A stretch of DNA of 46,213 nucleotides from Dehalococcoidales bacterium (GCA_028707255.1 JAQTUQ010000012.1:1-46213); one strand, 5' to 3'; numbered from the stretch's first letter, positions 15,179-25,006 are shown. The notes: generated by a model not told the origin, from the sequence alone. Made by a program: numbers and translations.

Positions 15179-17602
15179 TTGTCCTACGCTGAAGTCAGTG
15201 TAAACTCTGCGGTTTCTCATAACCGTACTTTCAGTTATTCTATTCCCGACGGGATGGATATTGCTTCGGGACAGGCTGTCTGGGTCCCTTTCGGCAACAA
15301 GACACTGCAGGGAATTGTAACCGCCATTAATGAAATTCCGGCAATCGAAGAGACCAGGGACATCAGCGCAATTATCGACCCTCCGCTGATACTTTCATCG
15401 CAACAACTGGAAATTGCCCGCTGGATAAGCGATTACTATATGTGCCCCCTCTTCGATGCTTTATCTACCATGCTGCCGCCCGGATTCGAACGCAGGACAA
15501 TCGCGTATATTTCCCCTGTAAAAGATATCGAACAACGCAGTTTGTCTAATCTGACAGCACAACAAATAAAAATCATCAACCTCCTGAGACAGAAGGATAA
15601 ATTAGCGGTTAAAGAACTGGAAAAATCACTGGGGATTAAAACAGCGCAATCGGCCGTTTCACAATTACTGTCGCGCAACCTGATTATAAGAAACTATGAA
15701 ACAGGGCCGGTAAGGGTAAAACCGAAGAAAGAGACCTGTATCGAATTGGCTGTAGATAGTGATACAGCCGGAGAAGAAATTCTGCGCTTATATGCCAAAA
15801 GGGCAGCCAAACAGGCAGAAGTAGTCGAGTTTTTAATACAATCGGGACCAGTTTCATTGTCGGAAGCCCGTAACAAGACCGGCTGCCAAACGGAAACAAT
15901 AAAAGCACTGGTAAAAAAGGGCTTAATAAGTATTAAAGAGATTGATGTCAAACGCCAGCCGCTCTCTTATGATGATATAAAACAAAGCTCTCATTTAAAA
16001 CTGGCACCTCAGCAGGAAGTTGCCTTTAACGAAATCAGGAAAAGTTTAACGGATAATAAAGGGGATACTTTCCTGCTTCATGGGATTACCGGCAGCGGTA
16101 AGACGGAGGTCTATCTGCAGGCGCTTGCCGAAGCCGTTCAACTGGGTAAGCGCGCCATCGTGCTGGTGCCCGAAATAGCCCTTACCCCGCAAACAATTGA
16201 CAGATTTGCCTCGCGTTTTCCCCACCGGGTTGCCGTTATCCACAGCAAGCTTTCACTGGGAGAGCAGTTCGACCAGTGGCACCAGATAAAAAACGGCGAT
16301 TACGATGTTGTAATCGGGGCGCGCAGCGCAATATTCGCTCCGCAACTGCAGCTTGGACTGATTGTAATAGATGAAGAACACGAATGGACGTACAAACAGG
16401 ATAACTCCCCCAGGTATCATACAAGGGATGTGGCTCTGAAAATAGCCGAACTCAACAAGGCAACGGTAATTCTCGGCAGTGCCACCCCCGATGTAACTAC
16501 ATATTACCATGCACAAAAAGGTGACTACAGGCTTTTGGGAATGCCTGGGCGTGTTACCCCCAACGAGGGTTCCCCCCTGCCGCAAGTCGAAATCGTAGAC
16601 TTGAGAAAAGAGTTGAAAACAGGGAACACCGGCATCTTCAGCCGTTTGCTGGAATCCGAAATAAACAAGGCGCTGAAAAAAAGGGGACAGGTGATTCTGT
16701 TTTTCAACCGGCGCGGCACGGCTACTTTCGTTCAATGCCGCAATTGCGGAAAAGTATTGCAATGCCCCAACTGTTATGTCAGCCTGAACTACCATTCAAT
16801 TGGTGATTTTTTGCTCTGCCACCAGTGCAATTATAAAAAACGTACCCCTAAAAACTGCCCTGCTTGCGGCAGTACGCGCATCAAATACCTGGGGCTGGGA
16901 ACACAAAAACTGGAGCAGGAAACGGCTGCCGCCTTTCCCAAAGCAAGATTGCTGCGATGGGACAGCGACAGCACAAAAGGGAAAGATTCTCACAGGGACA
17001 TACTGGATGCCTTCAAAAACCATAAAGCCGATATACTCATCGGGACGCAAATGGTAGCCAAGGGGTTGGATTTGCCCAACGTGACGCTGGTAGGCGTGGT
17101 AATAGCGGATAGTGGTTTGAACTTGCCGGATTTCAGAGCCGGGGAAAGAACCTTTCAGCTTATTTCGCAGGTGGCAGGGCGTGCCGGGCGCGGGGAGGCG
17201 GGGGGCAAAGTGATTATTCAAACCTATATGCCCGACCACTATGCCATACAGGCTACAATAAATCACGATTACGCCGCTTTTTACAGGCAGGAAATCGATT
17301 TCAGAAAGCGATTGAAAAATCCTCCTTTTTCGAAGTTGATAAAGATGACCTTTATCCATGCCAACGATGCAGCCTGCCGGAACGAAGCCGAGCGCATGAA
17401 AAAACAGTTATCTCTTGAAATCGAATCCGCCGGATTATTCGGTATTGATGTACTGGGCCCGTCCCCTGACTTCATCCAGAGGCTGCGCGGCAGATTTCGC
17501 TGGCAAATCATTCTGCGAGGTATTAATCCGCATGCTTTACTTTCAACAATCGGTATTCCGCAGGGCTGGATTATCGATGTAGACCCGATCGGGCTCTCGT
17601 AA
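15179..17602 (+). CDS. priA: Primosomal replication protein N' (PriA helicase)
   Basis: 3'-5' helicase that reloads the replication machinery at stalled forks. The N-terminal part (about 1-270) is the DNA-binding domain; Walker A GITGSGKT is at 302-309, then VIDEEHEWTYK (DEEH box) and LGSATPD. The zinc clusters QCRNCGKVLQCPNC and CHQCNYKK...CPACGS follow, and then VAKGLDLPNVTLVGVV and QVAGRAGRGE of the second helicase lobe. I place the start at TTG 15179 (SYAEVSVN), eight bases after AAGGAG. An in-frame GTG nine bases earlier overlaps that site. Length 807 aa is normal. Confidence 0.96.
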   Translation: MSYAEVSVNSAVSHNRTFSYSIPDGMDIASGQAVWVPFGNKTLQGIVTAINEIPAIEETRDISAIIDPPLILSSQQLEIARWISDYYMCPLFDALSTMLPPGFERRTIAYISPVKDIEQRSLSNLTAQQIKIINLLRQKDKLAVKELEKSLGIKTAQSAVSQLLSRNLIIRNYETGPVRVKPKKETCIELAVDSDTAGEEILRLYAKRAAKQAEVVEFLIQSGPVSLSEARNKTGCQTETIKALVKKGLISIKEIDVKRQPLSYDDIKQSSHLKLAPQQEVAFNEIRKSLTDNKGDTFLLHGITGSGKTEVYLQALAEAVQLGKRAIVLVPEIALTPQTIDRFASRFPHRVAVIHSKLSLGEQFDQWHQIKNGDYDVVIGARSAIFAPQLQLGLIVIDEEHEWTYKQDNSPRYHTRDVALKIAELNKATVILGSATPDVTTYYHAQKGDYRLLGMPGRVTPNEGSPLPQVEIVDLRKELKTGNTGIFSRLLESEINKALKKRGQVILFFNRRGTATFVQCRNCGKVLQCPNCYVSLNYHSIGDFLLCHQCNYKKRTPKNCPACGSTRIKYLGLGTQKLEQETAAAFPKARLLRWDSDSTKGKDSHRDILDAFKNHKADILIGTQMVAKGLDLPNVTLVGVVIADSGLNLPDFRAGERTFQLISQVAGRAGRGEAGGKVIIQTYMPDHYAIQATINHDYAAFYRQEIDFRKRLKNPPFSKLIKMTFIHANDAACRNEAERMKKQLSLEIESAGLFGIDVLGPSPDFIQRLRGRFRWQIILRGINPHALLSTIGIPQGWIIDVDPIGLS

Positions 17603-17758
17603 ATAATATTAACCTTTTCAATTCTCATTTTAAATTGCATAAATTAAACGTAAATATTATAATTAATAATGCTTTTGACGCGCTTGTTATTTGAATGTTT
17701 TTTACTACTTTTATCATTTACTTCGTCTATAAAAATGCCATAAATAAAGAGGTGAATT

Positions 17759-18607
17759 ATTAACAGGAAATTTCTGTTTGTTTTCATAGTATTTTTTATT
17801 GTTTTTACAATAGGAATTGTTTACTCCTATTTGTATGATTCGGTTTTATTTGATACAGCCCCCTGGGTTATTTTAGTCTCTATTTTCACCGGTATTGTGC
17901 TTGGTATCTTCAGGAGCAAAGCCATACAAAATAAAATAATCGGCGATGGACGGGTTATAAGACACAACGGGAGCGGATTTTTTCAGCATTGGGGAACGGC
18001 ACTGGGTATATTCGCATTAATAGCATCGGGAATAATAATGGGTTTCCTCTTTTTCCCCACTATTATCAAATCACCCTCGGGATTTATATTTCCCATGAAT
18101 ATGCACTTCGTTGGTTTGATAGTTACTCTTTTTGGCGGTTTCTATTTCTTAACAAGTTATTTACTATCTAAAAAAATCGGAACTTTAATCCCTGACTCTA
18201 AAGACATCATACATGGCACCTTCGGTAAGTATATCTTAAGAAAGACGTGGACACCGGAAGATAAATATCTCTCATCTCAGAAAGCGTCTTTTCTATTGTT
18301 TGCGATATTAGGTTTGGGGCAATTAGTCACCGGCGGCATAAAAGTAGCTGCACATATATGGAGTTTAAGCCCGTCTTTAATGTCAATTTCAACAGTTCTT
18401 CATGATATATTCTCCCTGTTATTCATTTTACTGTTGTTGGAGCACATATTATTTGTTGTGCTGATAAAAAAACACCGCATTTTGCTTGCTTCCTGGTTCA
18501 AGGGAACGGTAGCCGAAGAATATACCAGAAAGGAACATACCTTCTGGTATTCTGAACTACAAAAACAGCAATTAGAAGTGGCGGACTCAGAGGAAATAAA
18601 TAAATAA
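17759..18607 (+). CDS. Membrane cytochrome b-type subunit, probable AUU start
   Basis: Integral membrane protein with five to six helices. RHNGSGFFQHWGTALGIFAL, NMHFVGLIVTLFGGFYFLT and LHDIFSLLFILLLLEHILF supply four histidines in the layout of di-heme cytochromes b of the formate dehydrogenase gamma / Ni-Fe hydrogenase type. The first standard start (TTG, 17831) would cut off an open in-frame stretch of 24 codons that encodes a perfect first helix (NRKFLFVFIVFFIVFTIG). GAGGTG lies just upstream of an ATT at 17759, so AUU is the likely start; CTG at 17774, behind AGGA, is the alternative. Its stop overlaps the start of the tri-heme lipoprotein, so the two should form one quinol-linked electron-transfer unit. 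Confidence 0.75.
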   Translation: MNRKFLFVFIVFFIVFTIGIVYSYLYDSVLFDTAPWVILVSIFTGIVLGIFRSKAIQNKIIGDGRVIRHNGSGFFQHWGTALGIFALIASGIIMGFLFFPTIIKSPSGFIFPMNMHFVGLIVTLFGGFYFLTSYLLSKKIGTLIPDSKDIIHGTFGKYILRKTWTPEDKYLSSQKASFLLFAILGLGQLVTGGIKVAAHIWSLSPSLMSISTVLHDIFSLLFILLLLEHILFVVLIKKHRILLASWFKGTVAEEYTRKEHTFWYSELQKQQLEVADSEEINK

Positions 18608-18942
18608 TGAATACTTTTATAGAATCAAAGCATAAAAAACTTTTATTATTAGGCATAGCTATCTTAGCGGTAATAATTGTAATGACAGCCTGTAACAGGG
18701 AAACTGAAGAAGGCACATCGTTATCTATAGGAGATTCTATGCTTGATATGGGATATGAAAATTGCCTTATATGCCATGTCGGCGGACAGAATCCTATGGC
18801 CGTTCATTGCGATGAAACAATGCAAGACGACGCATCTCTTGATATTTGCTTGGTATGCCATGTAGATATGCGCAATATAATATCCGGTGAAAAACCCCTT
18901 ATTAACTGTACGGATTGCCATTATCCATATACCGATGATTAA
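18607..18942 (+). CDS. Tri-heme c-type cytochrome lipoprotein
   Basis: A 111-aa lipoprotein: hydrophobic segment 11-26, lipobox MTAC with Cys29. Three CxxCH heme-attachment motifs follow: CLICH (53-57), CLVCH (81-85) and CTDCH (101-105). His67 and other residues could be second axial ligands. The ATG overlaps the stop of the cytochrome b gene (TAATG), which means translational coupling. By analogy with NrfH/NapC-type or similar quinol dehydrogenases, electrons would pass from the membrane cytochrome b to this outward-facing protein; the terminal acceptor is not encoded nearby. Cytochrome c maturation genes must lie elsewhere. Confidence 0.88.
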   Translation: MNTFIESKHKKLLLLGIAILAVIIVMTACNRETEEGTSLSIGDSMLDMGYENCLICHVGGQNPMAVHCDETMQDDASLDICLVCHVDMRNIISGEKPLINCTDCHYPYTDD

Positions 18943-19116
18943 AAGACCAAGAGATAAAGTTAAGCATTATTATTTTTCTGATGTGATTTATTGGCAGGTT
19001 CAAATGAGGAGCAGCAGTGTTTCACAGCCTCGAGATTCTTCTTGACGAATAGTTGCAGCAAGTATTAATTCTTACATACTATTGACATTCGTCGAGCCGC
19101 TAACTACAATAAATTT

Positions 19117-19503
19117 ATGACTAATAGTAAAATGGGATTGGGTGAAGTAATCAGGCAGCAAAGGGTTTCTATCCCTCTGACGCTTCAGGAGCTTGCCAGG
19201 ATGGGTAAAGTATCTCCGTCTCACCTCGGTCGTATCGAAAGAGGTGAAAGATATCCTTCGGCCCGTATCCTGCGCAAGATAGCCAAACCGCTGGGATTCG
19301 AAGAGGATGAGCTTTTCACACTGGCCGGTTACCTGTCCTCTCCGCAAACCGGTTGCGCCTCGGAAGCAAGCACCAATTATAACAACGGAAGATTAGACCC
19401 CTATGTAGCCAAGGTACTGGCACAGGAACCTCTTGATGTCCAATATGCGGTTATCGGCATACTGACCATGCTTAAAAACATTGCCAAGAACATCGACAAA
19501 TAA
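19117..19503 (+). CDS. XRE-family helix-turn-helix regulator
   Basis: A 128-aa protein whose N-terminal 65 residues are a Cro/CI-type helix-turn-helix: GEVIRQQRVSIPLTLQELAR, then VSPSHLGRIERGERYPSARI and the closing helix LRKIAKPLGF. The C-terminal half (about 75-128) is unclassified and ends in a helix that may dimerise. No ribosome site is evident before the ATG. It stands alone, 174 bp after the cytochrome genes and 69 bp before cca; its targets are unknown. Confidence 0.85.
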   Translation: MTNSKMGLGEVIRQQRVSIPLTLQELARMGKVSPSHLGRIERGERYPSARILRKIAKPLGFEEDELFTLAGYLSSPQTGCASEASTNYNNGRLDPYVAKVLAQEPLDVQYAVIGILTMLKNIAKNIDK

Positions 19504-19572
19504 ACTTAACGGGCAATTGTTTCCCTATTTTCCCCTTGATAAGCTGTGCATTCATAGGGTATAGTTTGGTTT

Positions 19573-21072
19573 ATGACAGCATTAAATGATAAACAGCCCG
19601 ATATCACAACCGGTAAGCCGCTGTTCCACCTGCTGAAAATAATCGAATCCTGCCTGAAAGAATCCGGTATCGAGGGGTATCTTGTCGGCGGATTCATACG
19701 TGACAGCATTTTAAAAAGGGGAATCGATGATATCGATATCTCAATTGCAACAGATGCGCTTGATTTCTCACCCAAACTGGCGCAATTTTTAAACGGCAAG
19801 TTTATCCCGATGGATAAAGCTAATAAAGTGGTGCGGATTATTTTAAAGGATGCCGATATTTCCAGTCCGCAACATATAGATGTATCTACGATTATTAATA
19901 ATATAGAAGACGACCTGTCGAGACGTGATTTCACTATTAATGCCATGGCAATTCCGCTTGGGGATATAAGTGCCGCGATAAGCAGTCCGGAAATTATAGA
20001 CCCGTTTTGCGGACTGCGGGATATGGAGCAAAAAATCCTGAGAAGCGTCAGTGATAAATCCTTCGAAGCCGACCCGTTGAGACTGCTTAGGGCTATAAGA
20101 TTAGCAGCGGAAACGGGGTTTTCTATCGAAAGCGGTACGGAAGAACTGATAAAAAAACAATGCGGACTGATAAATAAAGTATCGGGAGAAAGAATAAGGG
20201 AAGAGCTGCTAAAATTGCTGGCAATACCAAGGACGGGAAACCTCTTCCTCTATATGGAAGAATTGGGGTTGATAAGCGCCATGATGCCGGAGTTGATACC
20301 CTCCAAAGGTCTGGAGCAACCGAGCGAGCACTACTGGGATGTATTTACACATTCGCTTAAGACCATCGATGCCGTCGGATATATACTCAGAAGCGGCCAG
20401 TGGGAATACAACAGCGAAGCTATCCGAGCGGTACCGTGGTCTTGCGAACTGGAAGCATATTTTAACGAAAAAATCAGCGCCGGAAGCACGCGCCTGTTGC
20501 TGCTGAAACTGACCGCTATATTACACGATATTGCCAAGCCGAAAATGAAATTCATCGATGAGGACGGAAAAATCCGTTTTTACGGGCATCCCAGGGAGGG
20601 AGCTCCCATGGTCGCGCTTATCATGGAAAGACTGCGCTTCAGCAACAAAGAGATTAGAATAGTTGAAGAAATTACCAGGCATCACCTGCGTCCCACACAG
20701 ATGACACAGATGGGAATGGTTAGCGACCATGCCATTTATCGCTATTTTCGCGACGTAGGAGAGGTAGCTATCGATACCCTTTTCTTTACACTGGCAGACC
20801 ACCTGGCGGCACGTGGTCCCGCCCTCGATATAAAAAATTGGCAGCAACATACCGCAACCGTGAATTACATTCTCGAAAAACATAAGGAACAGAAAAATAA
20901 AATTGTTTTCCCCCGTTTGATCAGCGGTAAAGATATTATGACGGAGTTCAAGTTGGAGGCGGGTCCCAAAATAGGAGAACTGCTGGAAGCCGTACGAGAA
21001 GCACAGGCGTCGGGCGGCTTGGCAGATAAGGAAGGGGCGCTTGATTATATCAGGGAATTATTGGCTGATTGA
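19573..21072 (+). CDS. cca: tRNA nucleotidyltransferase / poly(A) polymerase family with HD domain
   Basis: Adds or repairs the 3' CCA of tRNAs. The class II nucleotidyltransferase motifs are GYLVGGFIRD (35-44), DIDIS with Asp53 and Asp55 as metal ligands, RRDFTINAMA (117-126) and EADPLRLLRAIRLAAETGF. An HD domain follows (ILHDIAKP, His318-Asp319), as in many bacterial enzymes, giving possible phosphohydrolase activity. Length is 499 aa. The tRNA-Ala gene in this window does not encode CCA, in keeping with a need for this enzyme. The ribosome site is weak. Full CCA-adding versus A-adding activity cannot be decided here. Confidence 0.93.
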   Translation: MTALNDKQPDITTGKPLFHLLKIIESCLKESGIEGYLVGGFIRDSILKRGIDDIDISIATDALDFSPKLAQFLNGKFIPMDKANKVVRIILKDADISSPQHIDVSTIINNIEDDLSRRDFTINAMAIPLGDISAAISSPEIIDPFCGLRDMEQKILRSVSDKSFEADPLRLLRAIRLAAETGFSIESGTEELIKKQCGLINKVSGERIREELLKLLAIPRTGNLFLYMEELGLISAMMPELIPSKGLEQPSEHYWDVFTHSLKTIDAVGYILRSGQWEYNSEAIRAVPWSCELEAYFNEKISAGSTRLLLLKLTAILHDIAKPKMKFIDEDGKIRFYGHPREGAPMVALIMERLRFSNKEIRIVEEITRHHLRPTQMTQMGMVSDHAIYRYFRDVGEVAIDTLFFTLADHLAARGPALDIKNWQQHTATVNYILEKHKEQKNKIVFPRLISGKDIMTEFKLEAGPKIGELLEAVREAQASGGLADKEGALDYIRELLAD

Positions 21073-21167
21073 ACTCGCAACAGTTTATTTTTTATCAAAA
21101 TAGTGTATAATCTAGGGAATTTATAAAAAATTATTTCTGCACAATATTTATTTTACAGGTTGAATAA

Positions 21168-22514
21168 ATGACAAAAAACAAATCTCTTTATATCGTTTTA
21201 TCCATCTTGCTGGCTATTTTTCTACTGGCATCATTCATAGTATTCCCACTTGATAAAGGACTTCTGGGTAATCTCGGCATTTCACTGGGACGGGACTTGC
21301 AGGGAGGCACATATCTGGTTTACAAAGCCGACCTCTCTTCGGTTGAAGAGGGAATGGAATCCGAGATTATGAAAGGCGTAGCCAACGTTATCTCCAACCG
21401 TATTAATCCCCTTGGTGTAACCGAATCATCGGTTGAAATACAGGGAGAAAATCAGATAGTGGTGGAAATCCCGGGCGTCAGCCTGACCGATGCCCAGAAA
21501 ACCAGCCTTGGCAGCACTGCACTGCTGGAATTCCGTGAACTGGCTACCGTGGACGGAGAGGAAAAATGGATTCCGGCAACCGGAACGATAGACGGGGAAA
21601 CACTTGCACTTACCAGCGCCTATTTTAAAAGCAATACCTCGGTTCAAAAAGATCAATTCGGAAAGATTTACCTCGTTTTTGAGTGGGATGAAACCGGAAG
21701 CGAACTCTCGAAACAAATTACTACCCGTCTGATTGGGAAAAATCTGGCTATATTTGAAAACAACGAGCCTCTGCTGACCGAAGACGGACATATGATTGCC
21801 CCTACAATACAGGCAGTGATAACCGATAAGGGACAGATAGAAGGTTTGGGGCTGGATGTAGCCATGACGCTGTCCAAGCAACTGAACGCCGGGCGTCTGC
21901 CGGTATCACTGGAAGTAGTCTATGAAGAAACAGTTACTCCGACACTGGGTTCAGACTTCGTTCAATTGAGTTTGACAGCAGGTATAGTAGGTTTATTGCT
22001 CATAATGTTATTCATGTGCCTCTACTATCGTATGCCCGGCATCGTTGCCTCGCTGGCCCTGATATTTTATGCCGTCCTGGTGCTTGCCATATTCAAACTG
22101 ATTCCGGTAACGCTGACACTGGCAGGTATCGGCGGTTTCGTGCTGTCGATAGGTATGGCAATCGATGCCAACATACTGATATTCGAACGTATGAAAGAGG
22201 AATTGCAGATGGGGCGCACACTCGGCGCTGCTACAGAATCGGGATTTAAGCGCGCTTGGTCTGCCATCCGGGATTCCAACATTACCACTATGCTGGTATG
22301 CGTTATCCTGTTCTGGGTTGGCAGTAGCACAGTCGAGGGAGCACAGGTGAGGGGGTTTTCTTTAACCCTGTTTATCGGTATCTGTGTCAGCATGTTTACA
22401 GCAATTACAGTATCCCGTTCATTATTGAGAACATTCGCCGGTACCAAATTTTCAAAAAAGACTCATCTGTTCACTCCTTATATCGAAAGGAAATTAAAAG
22501 CAAACAATGATTAA
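21168..22514 (+). CDS. secD: Protein translocase subunit SecD
   Basis: Membrane subunit that uses the proton gradient to help pull preproteins through SecYEG. The 448-aa protein has an N-terminal helix, the conserved LGRDLQGGTYLVY segment, a periplasmic-type P1 domain with NPLGVTESSVEIQGENQIVV, and a block of five C-terminal helices containing LSIGMAIDANILIFERMKEE. The reading frame overlaps secF by 8 bp. YajC is not adjacent. Confidence 0.97.
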   Translation: MTKNKSLYIVLSILLAIFLLASFIVFPLDKGLLGNLGISLGRDLQGGTYLVYKADLSSVEEGMESEIMKGVANVISNRINPLGVTESSVEIQGENQIVVEIPGVSLTDAQKTSLGSTALLEFRELATVDGEEKWIPATGTIDGETLALTSAYFKSNTSVQKDQFGKIYLVFEWDETGSELSKQITTRLIGKNLAIFENNEPLLTEDGHMIAPTIQAVITDKGQIEGLGLDVAMTLSKQLNAGRLPVSLEVVYEETVTPTLGSDFVQLSLTAGIVGLLLIMLFMCLYYRMPGIVASLALIFYAVLVLAIFKLIPVTLTLAGIGGFVLSIGMAIDANILIFERMKEELQMGRTLGAATESGFKRAWSAIRDSNITTMLVCVILFWVGSSTVEGAQVRGFSLTLFIGICVSMFTAITVSRSLLRTFAGTKFSKKTHLFTPYIERKLKANND

Positions 22515-23439
22515 TATAATTAAAAAACGATTCCTGTTTTTTGCGATTTCCATATCGGCGCTTTTAATAAGTATAATCTTCCTGCTGGCAGCAGGATTGA
22601 ATATAGGCATGGATTTCTCCGGCGGCTCTCGTCTGACGCTTAATTTCGAGCAGCAGATTGCCATAGGAGACCTGGAAGCGGAACTTTCCTCTATAGGTTA
22701 CGGCACGGCGGTTGTACAGAGCGCCTCCAGCGGTGATTATATTATCCGTACCGCAAAATTAAGCGCCGAAGAGAAAGAAACCATTAAAACGGATTTAGCC
22801 GCTGCATTCGGCGAGTTTATCGAAAAGGGATTCGAGGATATTCCGCCTGAAACCGCTATCGGAACCGCCAGGGTGGCAGTTATCGGCCTGGTACTGGCAG
22901 CAGCAGTCGTTATGGCTTATATTACCTGGGCATTCCGCGCCATGCCGAAACCCTTCCGTTACGGCGTCTGCGCCGTTATTGCCCTGTTGCATGATGCGCT
23001 GATTGTTTTAGGCATTTTCGCCATACTCGGGATTACGGCGCACTTGGAGGTTAACCTGATGTTCATTACAGGCATACTGGCCGTCATCGGTTACAGTGTC
23101 AATAATATCGTCGTTATCTTCGACAGGATACGCGAAAACGTCAAGGCGAATCCGGGAGCCAGTTTCGAAGTGATAGTAAGCAACAGCATCACTCAAACAT
23201 TCTCGCGCTCTATCAATACCAGCCTGACTACCCTGATTACCGTACTGGCATTGATTCTCTTCATCGGCACTAACATCCAGAGCTTTGCCTGGGCACTGTT
23301 TATCGGCATCATCGCCGGCACTTTCGACTCCCTGTTCATCGCCACTTCGCTGCTGGTGGTATGGGAGAAAAAGGAGTGGCGCCGCTTTATAGACTGGATG
23401 CCGATGTTCAGAGCCAAACAGCAGAATATTAATACATAA
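22507..23439 (+). CDS. secF: Protein translocase subunit SecF
   Basis: Partner of SecD in the export motor. The 310-aa protein has the SecF signature GMDFSGGSRLTLNF after the first helix, GTARVAVIGLVLAAAVVMAY at the start of the membrane block, and GYSVNNIVVIFDRIRENV with SRSINTSLTTLITVLAL. Start overlaps the secD stop by 8 bp, so translation is coupled. Length is normal. Confidence 0.97.
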   Translation: MINIIKKRFLFFAISISALLISIIFLLAAGLNIGMDFSGGSRLTLNFEQQIAIGDLEAELSSIGYGTAVVQSASSGDYIIRTAKLSAEEKETIKTDLAAAFGEFIEKGFEDIPPETAIGTARVAVIGLVLAAAVVMAYITWAFRAMPKPFRYGVCAVIALLHDALIVLGIFAILGITAHLEVNLMFITGILAVIGYSVNNIVVIFDRIRENVKANPGASFEVIVSNSITQTFSRSINTSLTTLITVLALILFIGTNIQSFAWALFIGIIAGTFDSLFIATSLLVVWEKKEWRRFIDWMPMFRAKQQNINT

Positions 23440-23486
23440 GCCATCCTTAACCTTACAGCGCTCCCTATAAAAAAGGATTTCCGGCG

Positions 23487-24389
23487 ATGTTATCGACAAA
23501 GGAAAACGTTTCCCGTTTAGCCATCATTTCTATCAGCGCATTGATTATTATGAAGCTGATAACCAGTTTTGTCACCGGAAGCATCGGCATTCGCGCCGAT
23601 GCCTTTCACAGTCTGATAGATCTGGCCGGAGCCGTAATCGGTTACATCGGTATTAAAATCTCCTCAAAACCTCCCGATAAACAGCATGCTTTCGGGCATG
23701 GCAAGGCTGAAAATATCTCGGGTACCGCTATTTCTCTCTTTATATTCGCCGCGGCAATCCTGATTGCTTACCAGGCTATAGACAGAATTGTTTCGGGCGG
23801 AGAGGTGGAACTGGTCACCATCGGCATCTATGTGACCGCCGTCGCCATTGTCATCAACCTGATATTTGCCAGGTATGCGCTCAAGGTGGCGCGCAAAACG
23901 GATTCCGTTGCACTGGAAGCTACTGCCCGTGATATGCTGGCCGACGTTTACAGTTCGATAGCCGTGCTGGTCGGATTGGTACTGGTGCTTATTACCGGTC
24001 TGACTTTAATGGATTCAATTGTAGCACTTCTGGTAGCGCTGCTTATATTCCGAACCGCCGTCATTACCTTCAAGAAATCCTTTTCCGGAATAATGGATAC
24101 CGCCCTGCCCAAAGAAGAAGTGGATATTATCAAATCGGTACTGGTAGAGCACAAGGCGCAAATCGTTGACTTTCATGCCCTGCGCACCCGTAAAGCGGGC
24201 AGTCAGCGCTTTGTAGACCTGCATCTGATAATGCACCGCACAAGCAGTGTCGAAGAGGCTCACAACATGACCGACCATCTCGAAGAAGACCTGAAAGAAA
24301 GACTTCCCAACATGAATATCACCATTCATATCGAACCTTGCAATTCGGATTGCCGGTGGTGCACGGACTCCGTAAAAAAGAGCGCTTAG
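23487..24389 (+). CDS. Cation diffusion facilitator family metal exporter
   Basis: Proton-coupled exporter of divalent metal ions such as zinc, iron or manganese. Six helices; the metal site is marked by RADAFHSLID (36-45) and the helix V motif; KQHAFGHGKAE (65-75) follows helix II as in the whole family. The cytoplasmic C-terminal domain (about 205-300) has a cysteine-rich end, CNSDCRWC, which may sense metal. The ribosome site is AAGGA. The 3' end overlaps the convergent LysE-type gene by 4 bp. The exact metal cannot be assigned. Confidence 0.9.
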   Translation: MLSTKENVSRLAIISISALIIMKLITSFVTGSIGIRADAFHSLIDLAGAVIGYIGIKISSKPPDKQHAFGHGKAENISGTAISLFIFAAAILIAYQAIDRIVSGGEVELVTIGIYVTAVAIVINLIFARYALKVARKTDSVALEATARDMLADVYSSIAVLVGLVLVLITGLTLMDSIVALLVALLIFRTAVITFKKSFSGIMDTALPKEEVDIIKSVLVEHKAQIVDFHALRTRKAGSQRFVDLHLIMHRTSSVEEAHNMTDHLEEDLKERLPNMNITIHIEPCNSDCRWCTDSVKKSA

Positions 24390-25006
24390 ACTACAAGTTG
24401 TATCCCGGATACGATGAACCAAGCCCCGAAGCCACACATCAGCAGCCCGGCAGCGATAAAGACCAGCGCCTGAACGGTAGCCCCCCACATATTATGCGTT
24501 TTATAGACTACCGCCGAAACAAAGGAAAGCCAGATCAGGTCGCACAGCCAGTGAACCATGATGAATACCGCCAACCCAACCGCAACAACTTCCCAGAAAG
24601 CCATAAACTTCATCAGCAGTAAAACACCTACGGTAGCCCACCACATTAAAAAGAAGGGATTAAGCCCGGTCATGATAACCCCGGCTGTAAAAGAGTTATA
24701 TCGTATATCTCTGCCGCCCGCCGCCATCTCTCTGGGTGAACGGAACATTCCGATTGCCAGCCATATCAGCACTACCCCGCCGATAATACTGAAAACGAAC
24801 TGCACCATAATATTTTCAAAAAAGTGAGAGAGCCCGAAATACAGCAGTATGATTAACGGAACCTCCACTACCGCATGCCCCAGTGACATCAGCGTGCCCG
24901 CCCAGGGCGATTTAAAGCTCTTGGTAACGGTAACGGCAAACATCGGTCCCGGAGCTATAACCCCGGAAAGCGAAGTCCCGACGACAGTCATCAGCATGGC
25001 AAACAT
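24386..25006 (-). CDS. LysE/RhtB-type exporter
   Basis: A 206-aa membrane protein with five to six helices. The family N-terminal motif GVIAPGPMFAVTVTKSFKSP (about 15-34) followed by GHAVVEVPLIILLYF identifies the LysE/RhtB superfamily, which exports amino acids and related small molecules. FTAGVIMTGLNPFFLMWW is the second conserved block. GAGGT precedes the ATG. It converges with the CDF gene and shares 4 bp with it, with no terminator between. Substrate unknown. Confidence 0.88.
   Translation of the reverse strand: MFAMLMTVVGTSLSGVIAPGPMFAVTVTKSFKSPWAGTLMSLGHAVVEVPLIILLYFGLSHFFENIMVQFVFSIIGGVVLIWLAIGMFRSPREMAAGGRDIRYNSFTAGVIMTGLNPFFLMWWATVGVLLLMKFMAFWEVVAVGLAVFIMVHWLCDLIWLSFVSAVVYKTHNMWGATVQALVFIAAGLLMCGFGAWFIVSGIQLVV

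Noticed and set aside
16253-16795. 180-codon minus-strand frame opposite priA
   Set aside because: Antisense to the conserved helicase region of priA; no ribosome site or family match.
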